Of a DNA stretch of 8,676 bases, positions 1 through 6,325 are shown piece after piece; positions within the stretch are counted from its first letter, which is position 1, and each line of letters opens with the position of its first letter. The notes under the pieces are model-generated. The model was given only the letters and a program-made list of their open reading frames with translations, ran no database searches and was not told the DNA's origin. Both the position numbers and the translations under genes were made by a program. The stretch is from the NCBI GenBank assembly GCA_946613735.1, contig CAMOFS010000046.1, positions 1 through 8,676 of the forward strand. Direction: 5' to 3'. The DNA comes from an uncultured Lachnospiraceae bacterium (GTDB taxonomy: Bacteria; Bacillota_A; Clostridia; Lachnospirales; Lachnospiraceae).

Positions 1-1
1 T

Positions 2-1342
2 TTAGGTATGGATGAGAATACACCCGTAAGCTTTATCGACCTTACAAAAGAGGGTGATGACAAAGAAGCCCTGCAAAAGAGCCTTATCGATGCCGCACTT
101 TCCGGCGGCAGGGTGGCTGTCCTTTGCAGGGATACAGACAGGCTTTTGACCATTAAAAAAGAACTGGACCTGTTTCCTTCCGTGTATATCTACGGTGGGG
201 ATGAGATGCCGGATGAGCTTTTACACGAGGCTTTCGGCATGATGAGCACTCCCGTAAGATTAATGCTTCCCGATGCGGATGAGCGGCTTTTTATCTGGGA
301 GGAGAGGATAAAGCTGGAGGGAGTCACCACTGCGGAGGATGTTTCCATTCCTGCCATTGCGGATACCTATGGCTTTTCCTATTCCAGGATCTGCGAGATC
401 TTGCGGCAGGTCAGGTTGTTTTTGAACACGGAGAACAAAAACGAGATAAACAGGGCCGAGCTTTTATCCATAGTTTTCCGTTACAATGCAGCTAATTTTT
501 CAGGGCTTGCCACCAGAGTACATACCACCTATGTCTGGGATGATATCGAGATGGCCGAGGCCCAGGAAAAGAGACTTTTGGTGGCCTGTGACCGTTTCCG
601 CTACCGTGACCGTATCGATGAGAAGTACGGTGTGGCTAAAAGGAACGCCTACGGCAATGGGGTTTCCGTGCTTATGTACGGCGCTCCCGGTACCGGCAAG
701 ACTATGGCGGCGCAGATTGTTGCAAACGAGCTGGGACTTCCCCTTTACCGGGTTGATGTTTCCCAGATCTTTTCAAAGTATATCGGCGAGACGGAAAAGA
801 ATCTCGGGCTTATATTTGATGAGGCCACAAAGGCCAATGTGATACTGTTTTTTGACGAGGCGGATGCGCTTTTTGCAAAGCGTACCGATGTGGGGGACAG
901 CAATGACCGCTATGCCAATGCCGAGACGGCATTCCTTCTTCAAAAGATCGAGGCCCACAACGGCATGACCATTTTAGCTACGAACCTTTATCACAATTTT
1001 GATTCCGCCTTTGTACGTCGCATCACCTATGTGGTGCACATTGACAGTCCCGACGAGGCCACCAGGCTTCGGCTTTGGAAGCATACACTGCCGGAGACCT
1101 GCCGGTTTGCATCGGATGTTGATTTTGATTTCCTGGCTGAAAACTTCGAGCTTTCGGGCAGCAATATAAAATCCATCCTGCAGACTGCCGCCTACATGGC
1201 GGGTGCCAGGGATTTCTCGGATAAAAAGGGCGGTGCTGCCATCACCATGGCGGATGTTATCGTATCGCTGCGCTATGAGTTGGAGAAGCTGGGACGCATA
1301 ATAGACTCTACGGATTTCGGAAACTACGGAGTGTATTTATGA
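2..1342 (+). CDS. AAA+ ATPase, contractile-injection-associated type (5' end probably outside window)
   Basis: AAA+ ATPase. Numbering from the ATG at 8: Walker A GAPGTGKT at 225-232, Walker B ILFFDEAD at 279-286, sensor-1 Asn326 in ATNL, paired Arg337/338 in FVRR as likely arginine finger, then a helical lid (about 365-430). The sub-motifs SKYIGETEKNL and DRYANAE are typical of AAA+ proteins encoded beside contractile injection/phage-tail-like clusters and of related stand-alone ATPases (family knowledge). Residues 1-180 carry no Walker motifs but resemble the end and lid of a degenerate first AAA domain. The reading frame is open to the window edge and there is no ribosome binding site before the ATG at 8, so the gene probably starts upstream; ATG 8 may be an internal Met. 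It ends in an ATGA overlap with the next gene, implying translational coupling and joint function. Probable role: cytosolic ATP-driven remodelling of a partner complex; the substrate is unknown. Confidence 0.85.
   Translation, partial: LGMDENTPVSFIDLTKEGDDKEALQKSLIDAALSGGRVAVLCRDTDRLLTIKKELDLFPSVYIYGGDEMPDELLHEAFGMMSTPVRLMLPDADERLFIWEERIKLEGVTTAEDVSIPAIADTYGFSYSRICEILRQVRLFLNTENKNEINRAELLSIVFRYNAANFSGLATRVHTTYVWDDIEMAEAQEKRLLVACDRFRYRDRIDEKYGVAKRNAYGNGVSVLMYGAPGTGKTMAAQIVANELGLPLYRVDVSQIFSKYIGETEKNLGLIFDEATKANVILFFDEADALFAKRTDVGDSNDRYANAETAFLLQKIEAHNGMTILATNLYHNFDSAFVRRITYVVHIDSPDEATRLRLWKHTLPETCRFASDVDFDFLAENFELSGSNIKSILQTAAYMAGARDFSDKKGGAAITMADVIVSLRYELEKLGRIIDSTDFGNYGVYL
1328..1331 (+). 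promoter_or_regulatory. Ribosome binding site inside the ATPase gene
   Basis: GGAG lies 7 nt before ATG 1339 and within the last codons of the ATPase gene. It supports re-initiation at the ATGA overlap. Confidence 0.6.
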
Positions 1343-2520
1343 AAGAGCACGTTACCGAAAAAGACGAAAAATGGAAAGAGGGTTTGTCTGCCTCCGAGAC
1401 AAAGACCATCGAGCAGGAGAAGTCCGTCAATGAAAAGACGGACGATAATTTCCATGCCACGGACGACAAGGAGACAAAGACCGCCGATGATGACTGGGGC
1501 TATATTGATGACGGCTTTGACGCGGAGATATCCAGGATCCAAAAGGACGGCGGCGTAGTGGATGACAAACTTAGCGACATTGCCCAGGCTCTTTCAACCT
1601 GGAGGGGCGCCCTTTCCAATAACTACGTTTTGGATGACGTGATGGCCAAAAGTCAGGATGTGCCCACGGCCTCGGCCTACGGCGACCTGATCAGGCAGAT
1701 CGATGAATATGAGCAGGACAACCGTGCCTGGTGCCTTCAGAGCAAATCCACCAAGGCCAGCTTAAAGAAGCTTAAAAACGTGGCCACCCGCCTTAATGAG
1801 ACCATGATGAAGACCGCTGCGGAGTGCTATTCGGACATTGACGAGGATACTACCTACCGGGAGCTTTCCGAGATCTCCAAGGATCCTGTTGGCTACAAGG
1901 CAAAGCAGCAGCTGCGTGCCGAGAACAAGAGGGTATTCGAAAGACTCAATACCTATGATGACGAGATCCGCGGTGAGAAGAATATGGACGGACTGGTCAA
2001 TCTGTTCATGCCTCAGGGTCAGGGTGGAAAGTGGGGCAGCGAGGAAAAAAGCTTTGCCCAGGATTTCATGAAGGACTATGCCACCAAATCCGAGGAGAAG
2101 CGCAGGCCCTATCTGGATATCCTCACTAAAAAGATGTTTGATATTGCCATCTCAATCGAAGCACTTACTCCCGAATACATGGCGGAGAACATGCCCAAGA
2201 TGGAATACTTCAGGACCCAGCTTTCCTATTTTGAGGATGTGAGGAATGACCCGGTCAATGCGGCATATTTCCACAGATACGCTGAAAAGGAACAGAAAAA
2301 GCTGGATATCATCGACAAGATATCCACCAGCTTTACTCCCGGTGATTTTGTTACCAATGTAAAGGATGTAAACACCCGTGAGAAGTGGTACCGTCCTGAC
2401 AGCAAGGACCAGAAGAGGCTGGATGACCTGATGAAGGAGCATGCCAACAACGACATGATAAATGACTTTATGTATGACACTAAGGTATCCATTACCAGAT
2501 TAAAAACCAACAAATTATGA
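1339..2520 (+). CDS. Charged helical protein of unknown function, coupled to the AAA+ ATPase
   Basis: 393 residues, not recognised as a known family. The first 55 or so residues are very rich in Lys, Glu, Asp and Thr and look disordered; the rest reads as helical and hydrophilic with scattered Trp and Tyr. I see no signal peptide, membrane segment, HExxH, Walker motif or other catalytic signature, so it is probably cytosolic. The start is well set: ATG 1339 overlaps the upstream stop (ATGA) and GGAG at 1328-1331 lies 7 nt upstream. Tight coupling to the ATPase suggests a partner, adaptor or substrate of that enzyme. If the ATPase belongs to an injection-system cluster, this could be a cargo or accessory protein, but that is inference from neighbourhood only. 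Confidence 0.8.
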   Translation: MKEHVTEKDEKWKEGLSASETKTIEQEKSVNEKTDDNFHATDDKETKTADDDWGYIDDGFDAEISRIQKDGGVVDDKLSDIAQALSTWRGALSNNYVLDDVMAKSQDVPTASAYGDLIRQIDEYEQDNRAWCLQSKSTKASLKKLKNVATRLNETMMKTAAECYSDIDEDTTYRELSEISKDPVGYKAKQQLRAENKRVFERLNTYDDEIRGEKNMDGLVNLFMPQGQGGKWGSEEKSFAQDFMKDYATKSEEKRRPYLDILTKKMFDIAISIEALTPEYMAENMPKMEYFRTQLSYFEDVRNDPVNAAYFHRYAEKEQKKLDIIDKISTSFTPGDFVTNVKDVNTREKWYRPDSKDQKRLDDLMKEHANNDMINDFMYDTKVSITRLKTNKL

Positions 2521-2522
2521 TT

Positions 2523-2557
2523 TTGTTGCAATGTTGTTGCAATCGGTTTTGTATAAT
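2523..2557 (+). promoter_or_regulatory. Putative promoter with direct repeat TTGTTGCAAT
   Basis: A perfect -10 hexamer TATAAT lies at 2552-2557. Upstream, TTGTTGCAAT occurs twice (2523-2532 and 2534-2543) with an 11-bp period, close to one helical turn. The best -35-like hexamer, TTGCAA at 2526-2531, has a 20-bp spacer, longer than the usual 17, so the promoter would be weak or activator-dependent if the repeats bind a regulator. It sits in the only sizeable gap (2521-2651) and would drive the genes from 2652 onward. Prediction by motif only. Confidence 0.45.
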
Positions 2558-2621
2558 GTGTATTGTCGAAGGTAGTGTAGAGTTAACAGGTTTTATCAGT
2601 GTATGTTAATGGGGTTTTGTG

Positions 2622-2637
2622 GTTGTTAAAAAACAAC
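2622..2637 (+). repeat. Small inverted repeat before the receiver-like gene
   Basis: GTTGTT and AACAAC form a 6-bp A/T-rich inverted repeat with a 4-nt loop of A, ending 14 nt before ATG 2652. No T tract follows, so it is not a terminator. It could be an operator half-site pair or a weak mRNA hairpin, or chance in A/T-rich DNA. Confidence 0.3.
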
Positions 2638-2651
2638 AAATAGTATAAAAT

Positions 2652-3002
2652 ATGAAAGTAGTTATAAATTTCAGGGACAAGTTCATAAGAAGGGAATTGG
2701 TCAGACTCATTTCCGAGCGGTATCCCAACAGCCAGGCGGAGGTTTTTAATGATCCTCTGATGGCGGCCAGATCGGTATACGTGGATCCGGTTGATGTTGT
2801 GATAATCGGGCTTGAGGGTATTAAGCTTATTTCCATGCTTAAAAAGCGTGGCGAAGGTATCCGCGTGGTCATCCTTGCGGAGAATGATTCCCATCGTGAT
2901 GATGCGTATTCCCTGGGGGCGGACGCTTACATATCTATGCCCGTTAAAAGCGATGAGCTGTATTCGGCCATAGACGGGACCCTGTCTTCTGAATTCTTGT
3001 AA
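2652..3002 (+). CDS. Degenerate stand-alone receiver-domain (CheY-like) protein
   Basis: 116 residues with the receiver alternation: beta-1 VVINF (3-7), beta-3 VDVVII (47-52), beta-4 RVVILA (71-76), the GADAYI block (89-94) and a final helix. No output domain is present. The catalytic positions are replaced: the phospho-acceptor Asp after beta-3 is Gly53, the Thr/Ser at the end of beta-4 is Ala76, and the conserved Lys of the KP motif is Met96 (MP). The acidic pair after beta-1 is reduced to Arg8-Asp9. It should therefore not accept phosphate in the normal way and is likely a pseudo-receiver used as a binding module. The start ATG fits beta-1, but no Shine-Dalgarno is visible before it (A/T-rich TAGTATAAAAT). 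It lies 18 bp before the kinase-like gene, probably in one operon. Confidence 0.78.
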   Translation: MKVVINFRDKFIRRELVRLISERYPNSQAEVFNDPLMAARSVYVDPVDVVIIGLEGIKLISMLKKRGEGIRVVILAENDSHRDDAYSLGADAYISMPVKSDELYSAIDGTLSSEFL

Positions 3003-3003
3003 T

Positions 3004-3010
3004 AAGGAGG
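3004..3010 (+). promoter_or_regulatory. Strong ribosome binding site
   Basis: AAGGAGG lies 10 nt before ATG 3021 and starts one base after the stop codon of the receiver-like gene. It fixes the start of the kinase-like gene. Confidence 0.8.
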
Positions 3011-3020
3011 TTTTTTTCAC

Positions 3021-3965
3021 ATGAAGCTTAAGGGCAGTCAGAAAATCCTGCTTGCAGTCGCTTGTCTGTGCTATGCAGGGTTTTTATTTTCGTTTGTAAA
3101 GTCCTTTTCCTACGGCATTTTAGGCAGCGCCATAGGGATGGGGATTTTCTTTTTGCTTGTGATCTGTCTCGGAGTTCCCGGGGATGAGGAGGAAGAATAC
3201 ATGGATGATGAGGCCTCCGAGGTTCCCGAAAGTGAACGAGTCAATGTCAATTCCCTTATCGACCAGCTGGCTGAGCGCCGCGAGGATCTTGATGATGCCA
3301 ATGACACCATTGCTTCCCGCGACGAGGAGATCGAAAAGCTGAAGCAGACCATCGAGGACGGCAGGACAGAGCTTGCAGAGGCTAATAACCAAAAGCAGTT
3401 TTATATTGAAAAGGTTGCTTCTCTGGAGGCATCCCTTAAGGCTGCAACCAATAAGCTAAATGCCGAGGGAGAGGGCAATTACGAGACTATTTTGCCCGAT
3501 GCGAAAAACGATCCTCCCAAGGTTATCAATATCGGAGAGGCAGCCGAGAAGGCCGCTGCCGATCTGGAGGAGGATGCGAAAAAAGCAGGTATCTCCATCC
3601 GCACAGTTTCTACGGATGCGACTCTCATGGTAAAGGCTTCACCCTCCATGATCGATGTACTCTTTAAAAATATCATCGATAACGCCATCAAGTATATGAG
3701 CAAGGAGGGGACGCTGCAGATCACCATATCCAGGATCGAGCAGGAGCTTTTCATTGTAATGAAGGACAATGGTGCCGGACTTTCCGCTTCAGAGACGGAG
3801 CATATATTTGAGCTTAACTTCCAGGGTACCAACCGCATCAGCGGTAACGGACTTGGCCTTGCTCAGGCCCGTGCTATCGTTGAATACTACGGCGGCATGA
3901 TCTATGCACGAAGCAGTGTTGGAAGCGGCATGGGAATCTACATCCATCTGCCTTCTGCACTTTAA
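3021..3965 (+). CDS. Membrane protein with coiled coil and histidine-kinase-type ATPase domain, lacking the phospho-acceptor His
   Basis: 314 residues. Two hydrophobic helices (about 9-26 and 31-52) form a short hairpin with almost no extracellular loop. An acidic segment and a long predicted coiled coil (about 73-145) follow, then a HATPase_c domain (about 165-314). ATP-site motifs look intact: N box NIIDNAIKY at 217-225, G1 DNGAGL at 249-254, G2 GNGLGL at 275-280. The place where a HisKA/DHp phospho-acceptor should be contains no His; the only two His residues lie late in the ATPase domain (in TEHIF and IYIHLP). By family knowledge it could bind ATP but not autophosphorylate classically. 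Together with the Asp-less receiver just upstream it suggests a signalling or scaffold pair that works without His-Asp phosphotransfer. Alternative: a GHKL-type ATP sensor or trans-acting kinase domain. Confidence 0.8.
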   Translation: MKLKGSQKILLAVACLCYAGFLFSFVKSFSYGILGSAIGMGIFFLLVICLGVPGDEEEEYMDDEASEVPESERVNVNSLIDQLAERREDLDDANDTIASRDEEIEKLKQTIEDGRTELAEANNQKQFYIEKVASLEASLKAATNKLNAEGEGNYETILPDAKNDPPKVINIGEAAEKAAADLEEDAKKAGISIRTVSTDATLMVKASPSMIDVLFKNIIDNAIKYMSKEGTLQITISRIEQELFIVMKDNGAGLSASETEHIFELNFQGTNRISGNGLGLAQARAIVEYYGGMIYARSSVGSGMGIYIHLPSAL

Positions 3966-3974
3966 AATGTATTT

Positions 3975-4000
3975 GTCATCCCAAGCGTAGCGAAGGATCT
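3975..4000 (+). repeat. Interspersed repeat copy 1 (26 bp)
   Basis: Head GTCATCCCAAGCG, tail AGCGAAGGATCT. The ends ATCC and GGAT are complementary, giving an imperfect palindrome. It fills most of the 52-bp gap between the kinase-like gene and the SH3-domain gene and is preceded by TGTATTT, which also precedes the copy at 4789. Confidence 0.85.
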
Positions 4001-4002
4001 TT

Positions 4003-4009
4003 AAAGGAG
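4003..4009 (+). promoter_or_regulatory. Ribosome binding site just after the repeat
   Basis: AAAGGAG lies 8 nt before ATG 4018 and immediately follows repeat copy 1. Here the gene has its own Shine-Dalgarno independent of the repeat tail. Confidence 0.7.
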
Positions 4010-4017
4010 TTTTTACA

Positions 4018-4767
4018 ATGAAAAGATTTATAATATTACTTATATTTGCATTTCTTATTTCCGGTGGCACAGTGGGGATCCTTTTCCAGGAGGGTGTCGG
4101 CGGTGTAAAAAAAGATGATGCCGCCACTGAGCAGATTTCAGAGGAGGCTGCCACCACGGAGGAGACGGTTGCCACAGATTCTACTTTGACTGATGCTTCT
4201 GTCACGGAGGAGGAGACTGAATCCGATGTGGATCCCGATTTTAAGACCATGGAGCTTCCCGAGGAGGGTGTGGCTTCTGATACTTCTTCAGAGGACGAGA
4301 TGGCTCAGTTAGAAGCCGAGGCCGAGTCGGAAGCTAAGGCAGAGGCAACTCTTGAAGCCGATGAGGCAGCAAAGGCTGAGGAGGATGAGGCCAAGGAAGC
4401 CGAGGAAACTGCAAATAAGGAAGATGAGAAGGCCAAAAAGGAAGAGGAGAAGGCCAAAAAGGAAAAGGAAGCCAAGGGACCTTTTTATGCAGTTGAGTGC
4501 TTAGGTTACAATGGCGGTGGCCTTACCCTTCACAAGAACCCTACAGGTGACGGTGATTCCCTGGGTACCATTGCTATCGGGACAAAGGGATATATGATCG
4601 GCTCCAGCTCCAGCGGAAAGCAGAGGAGACTGGTGTACATTGACGGAAAAGTGGGATATATTTCCAAAAACTGCACAGAGGTTACCGAGATCGATGCGGA
4701 TGAATATCCCGACATGCTCCTTTCTATAACGGAAGAGGATATAGGAAGTGAGTTTTCCGTTGAATAG
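4018..4767 (+). CDS. Exported or membrane-anchored protein with acidic E/A/K-rich stalk and C-terminal SH3-like domain
   Basis: 249 residues. MKRF plus a hydrophobic stretch (about 4-22) makes a signal peptide or N-terminal membrane anchor; no lipobox Cys is seen. Residues about 30-95 are acidic and Thr/Ser-rich. Residues about 98-153 are Glu/Ala/Lys-rich low complexity, likely a long charged helix; the gene contains an 18-bp near-tandem (4426-4443 and 4447-4464). A compact C-terminal domain (about 155-222) matches the bacterial SH3 pattern: a GLTLHKNP segment in place of LNVRSGP, then LGTIAIGTKGYMIG, then DGKVGYISKN. Such domains often bind cell-wall peptide or proteins (family knowledge). 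The probable place is the membrane/cell-wall face, with the stalk spacing the domain from the membrane. It sits between the kinase-like protein and the radical SAM enzyme, flanked by repeat copies on both sides. Specific role unknown. Confidence 0.8.
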   Translation: MKRFIILLIFAFLISGGTVGILFQEGVGGVKKDDAATEQISEEAATTEETVATDSTLTDASVTEEETESDVDPDFKTMELPEEGVASDTSSEDEMAQLEAEAESEAKAEATLEADEAAKAEEDEAKEAEETANKEDEKAKKEEEKAKKEKEAKGPFYAVECLGYNGGGLTLHKNPTGDGDSLGTIAIGTKGYMIGSSSSGKQRRLVYIDGKVGYISKNCTEVTEIDADEYPDMLLSITEEDIGSEFSVE

Positions 4768-4770
4768 CTT

Positions 4771-4814
4771 GTTATCCTGAGTGTATTTGTCATCCCAAGC
4801 GAAGCGAAGGATCT
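4771..4814 (+). repeat. Interspersed repeat copy 2, composite
   Basis: A partial head GTTATCCTGA (4771-4780), a spacer containing TGTATTT, then a full 26-bp copy (4789-4814; head GTCATCCCAAGCG, tail AGCGAAGGATCT). The same partial-head/TGTATT/full-copy arrangement recurs at 6478-6519, so the composite may be the mobile or duplicated unit. Confidence 0.85.
4806..4811 (+). promoter_or_regulatory. Ribosome binding site formed by the repeat tail
   Basis: GAAGGA lies inside the tail of repeat copy 2 and 8 nt before ATG 4820. It is the only Shine-Dalgarno-like site there and argues for ATG 4820 over the upstream in-frame GTG 4781. Confidence 0.6.
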
Positions 4815-4819
4815 TAATT

Positions 4820-6259
4820 ATGTATTATAGAATAAAAGAGAACATAGCCCTCAGGTCATGGATGTTTGTCCCGGGGGCTTATTACGTTAAAAATGAATTG
4901 CCTGCAATAAGTCTGTCTCCCGAGGAGATGGATATTATGCTTATGTGTGACGGTGAGCACGATATAGAGGATTCTGCACTTTTGCAGGATCTTTTGTCGC
5001 GTGGTCTCATCGAGTCCTGTGAGCGGGGACAGCATCCATCTGAGTGGTCTGCTTATAAAAAGTATCCCCACCGTCATTTCCCCAAGATGAATTTCATGAT
5101 CACGGGAAAGTGCAACTGCAACTGTCTGCACTGTTTCAATGCCGCGGACAACGCACCCCTTATGTCGGAGTGGGATTATGAGGATGCCCTGACCCTTTTA
5201 GATCAGGCGGCGGACTGCGGGGTTATGGGATTTACCATCACAGGCGGCGAGCCCATGATCCATCCTCATTTCATGGACATAATCAGAGCCATCTACGAAC
5301 GGAATATGTTTGTGGAGGAGATCAATACCAACGGCCATGCTATTACTCAGGAAGTTTTGGATGAGCTTCGGTCCTTTGGCTGTGATGCCGAGATAAAGAT
5401 ATCCTATGACGGCATTGATGGCTGGCATAACTGGATCCGCAACAACCAAACAGCCGAAAAAAAGGCCATCGACGCCATCAAGCTTTGTTTGGAAAATGAT
5501 TTCAGGGTCATGGTACAGACCAATGTTCATCCGAAAAATCTGGATGTGATCCTGCCTACCGTTATGTTTTTAAATGAGCTGGGAGTGGAGAAGCTTCGTC
5601 TGATCAGGACTGAGGAAGTTCCCAGATGGGTGAAGTCCGCCGGCAGCGATGGCGTCGTCTCAATAGAGGGGTACTACGAAGAGATGGCTAAGCTTTCCAG
5701 GCAGGTGTACGATGCTATTCGCGCCCTTCCCGAAAGGGATCGTCATCTGGAGTATATGATAGTATGGCAGTATCTGAATGTGGATATTAAAAATGGATCC
5801 TATAATATGTACCCTGTACGATATGCACATGGTGAGTACAGGGACACTTATCCCGTATGTTCCGGCAACCGTGGTATGATAGCGGTGGCCTCAAACGGTG
5901 GCCTGTATCCCTGCATGCAGCTTAAGGGCGTTATGGATTCCAGAAATGACGGTCGGGGGAATCTGCATGAGAAACCCCTTGTGGAATTTTTAAAGGGCAG
6001 TGACTATCTGGATACGGTTTGCAGAAATCTGTATCAACTCAGGCAGGACATTGATAAATGCGACCAATGCAAGTTTTTTGAATATTGCTGTGGCGGCTGC
6101 AGGGCAATGGCGTATATGTTCTCCGATGAAGTCGGGACCTTTTCTTCCGTTGACCCGTCAAAATGCCGGTTTTTCAACGATGGCTGGTATCAATATGTGG
6201 AGCGCACTATGGGGGATATGGTAAACGAAAAGCCCCTTCCGAAGGAGCTGTTTTCCTGA
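4820..6259 (+). CDS. Radical SAM/SPASM peptide-maturase-like enzyme with PqqD/RRE-like N-terminus
   Basis: 479 residues from ATG 4820. The frame is open back to GTG 4781, but those 13 codons only translate the repeat, so I reject that start. Residues 1-75 resemble a PqqD-like peptide-recognition winged helix (LSPEEMDIMLMCDGEHDIED, then a LLSRGLIE tail). The radical SAM core carries CxxxCxxC at Cys98/102/105 for the [4Fe-4S]-SAM cluster, with an extra Cys100, and GGEP at 142-145. The C-terminal SPASM domain has C347-x12-G-x4-C365, then the Cx2Cx5Cx3C block C414/C417/C423/C427 (extra C424) and C449, expected to hold auxiliary Fe-S clusters. By family knowledge such enzymes install crosslinks or other changes on ribosomal peptides. 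The peptidase-exporter downstream fits this, but no precursor is visible. Its last codons (TTT TCC TGA) run into repeat sequence. Alternative: an anaerobic sulfatase-maturase-like protein activator. Confidence 0.88.
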   Translation: MYYRIKENIALRSWMFVPGAYYVKNELPAISLSPEEMDIMLMCDGEHDIEDSALLQDLLSRGLIESCERGQHPSEWSAYKKYPHRHFPKMNFMITGKCNCNCLHCFNAADNAPLMSEWDYEDALTLLDQAADCGVMGFTITGGEPMIHPHFMDIIRAIYERNMFVEEINTNGHAITQEVLDELRSFGCDAEIKISYDGIDGWHNWIRNNQTAEKKAIDAIKLCLENDFRVMVQTNVHPKNLDVILPTVMFLNELGVEKLRLIRTEEVPRWVKSAGSDGVVSIEGYYEEMAKLSRQVYDAIRALPERDRHLEYMIVWQYLNVDIKNGSYNMYPVRYAHGEYRDTYPVCSGNRGMIAVASNGGLYPCMQLKGVMDSRNDGRGNLHEKPLVEFLKGSDYLDTVCRNLYQLRQDIDKCDQCKFFEYCCGGCRAMAYMFSDEVGTFSSVDPSKCRFFNDGWYQYVERTMGDMVNEKPLPKELFS

Positions 6260-6311
6260 GCGAATTTGTCATCCTGAGCGAATTTGTCATCCTGAGCGCA
6301 GCGAAGGATCT
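6254..6311 (+). repeat. Interspersed repeat cluster 3: two 18-bp tandem units plus a full copy
   Basis: The 18-bp unit TCCTGAGCGAATTTGTCA occurs twice (6254-6271 and 6272-6289) and leads into a full 26-bp copy at 6286-6311 (head GTCATCCTGAGCG, tail AGCGAAGGATCT). The first unit overlaps the end of the radical SAM gene and provides its TGA stop at 6257-6259. The cluster fills nearly the whole gap to the next small ORF. Confidence 0.88.
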
Positions 6312-6325
6312 TTTAGGTTTTAATT

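Noticed and set aside
2508..2528. CAACAAA / TTTGTTG hairpin over the stop of the 393-aa gene
   Set aside because: A/T-rich 7-bp stem with no following T tract; not a convincing intrinsic terminator.
3789..4250. Minus-strand 153-codon ORF
   Set aside because: Opposite the kinase-like and SH3 genes; low-complexity Ser/Val-rich translation reflects the acidic stalk codons read backwards.
4781..4819. GTG start 39 bp upstream of the radical SAM ATG
   Set aside because: The extra 13 codons are purely repeat-encoded, no ribosome site precedes the GTG, and GAAGGA is correctly spaced for ATG 4820.
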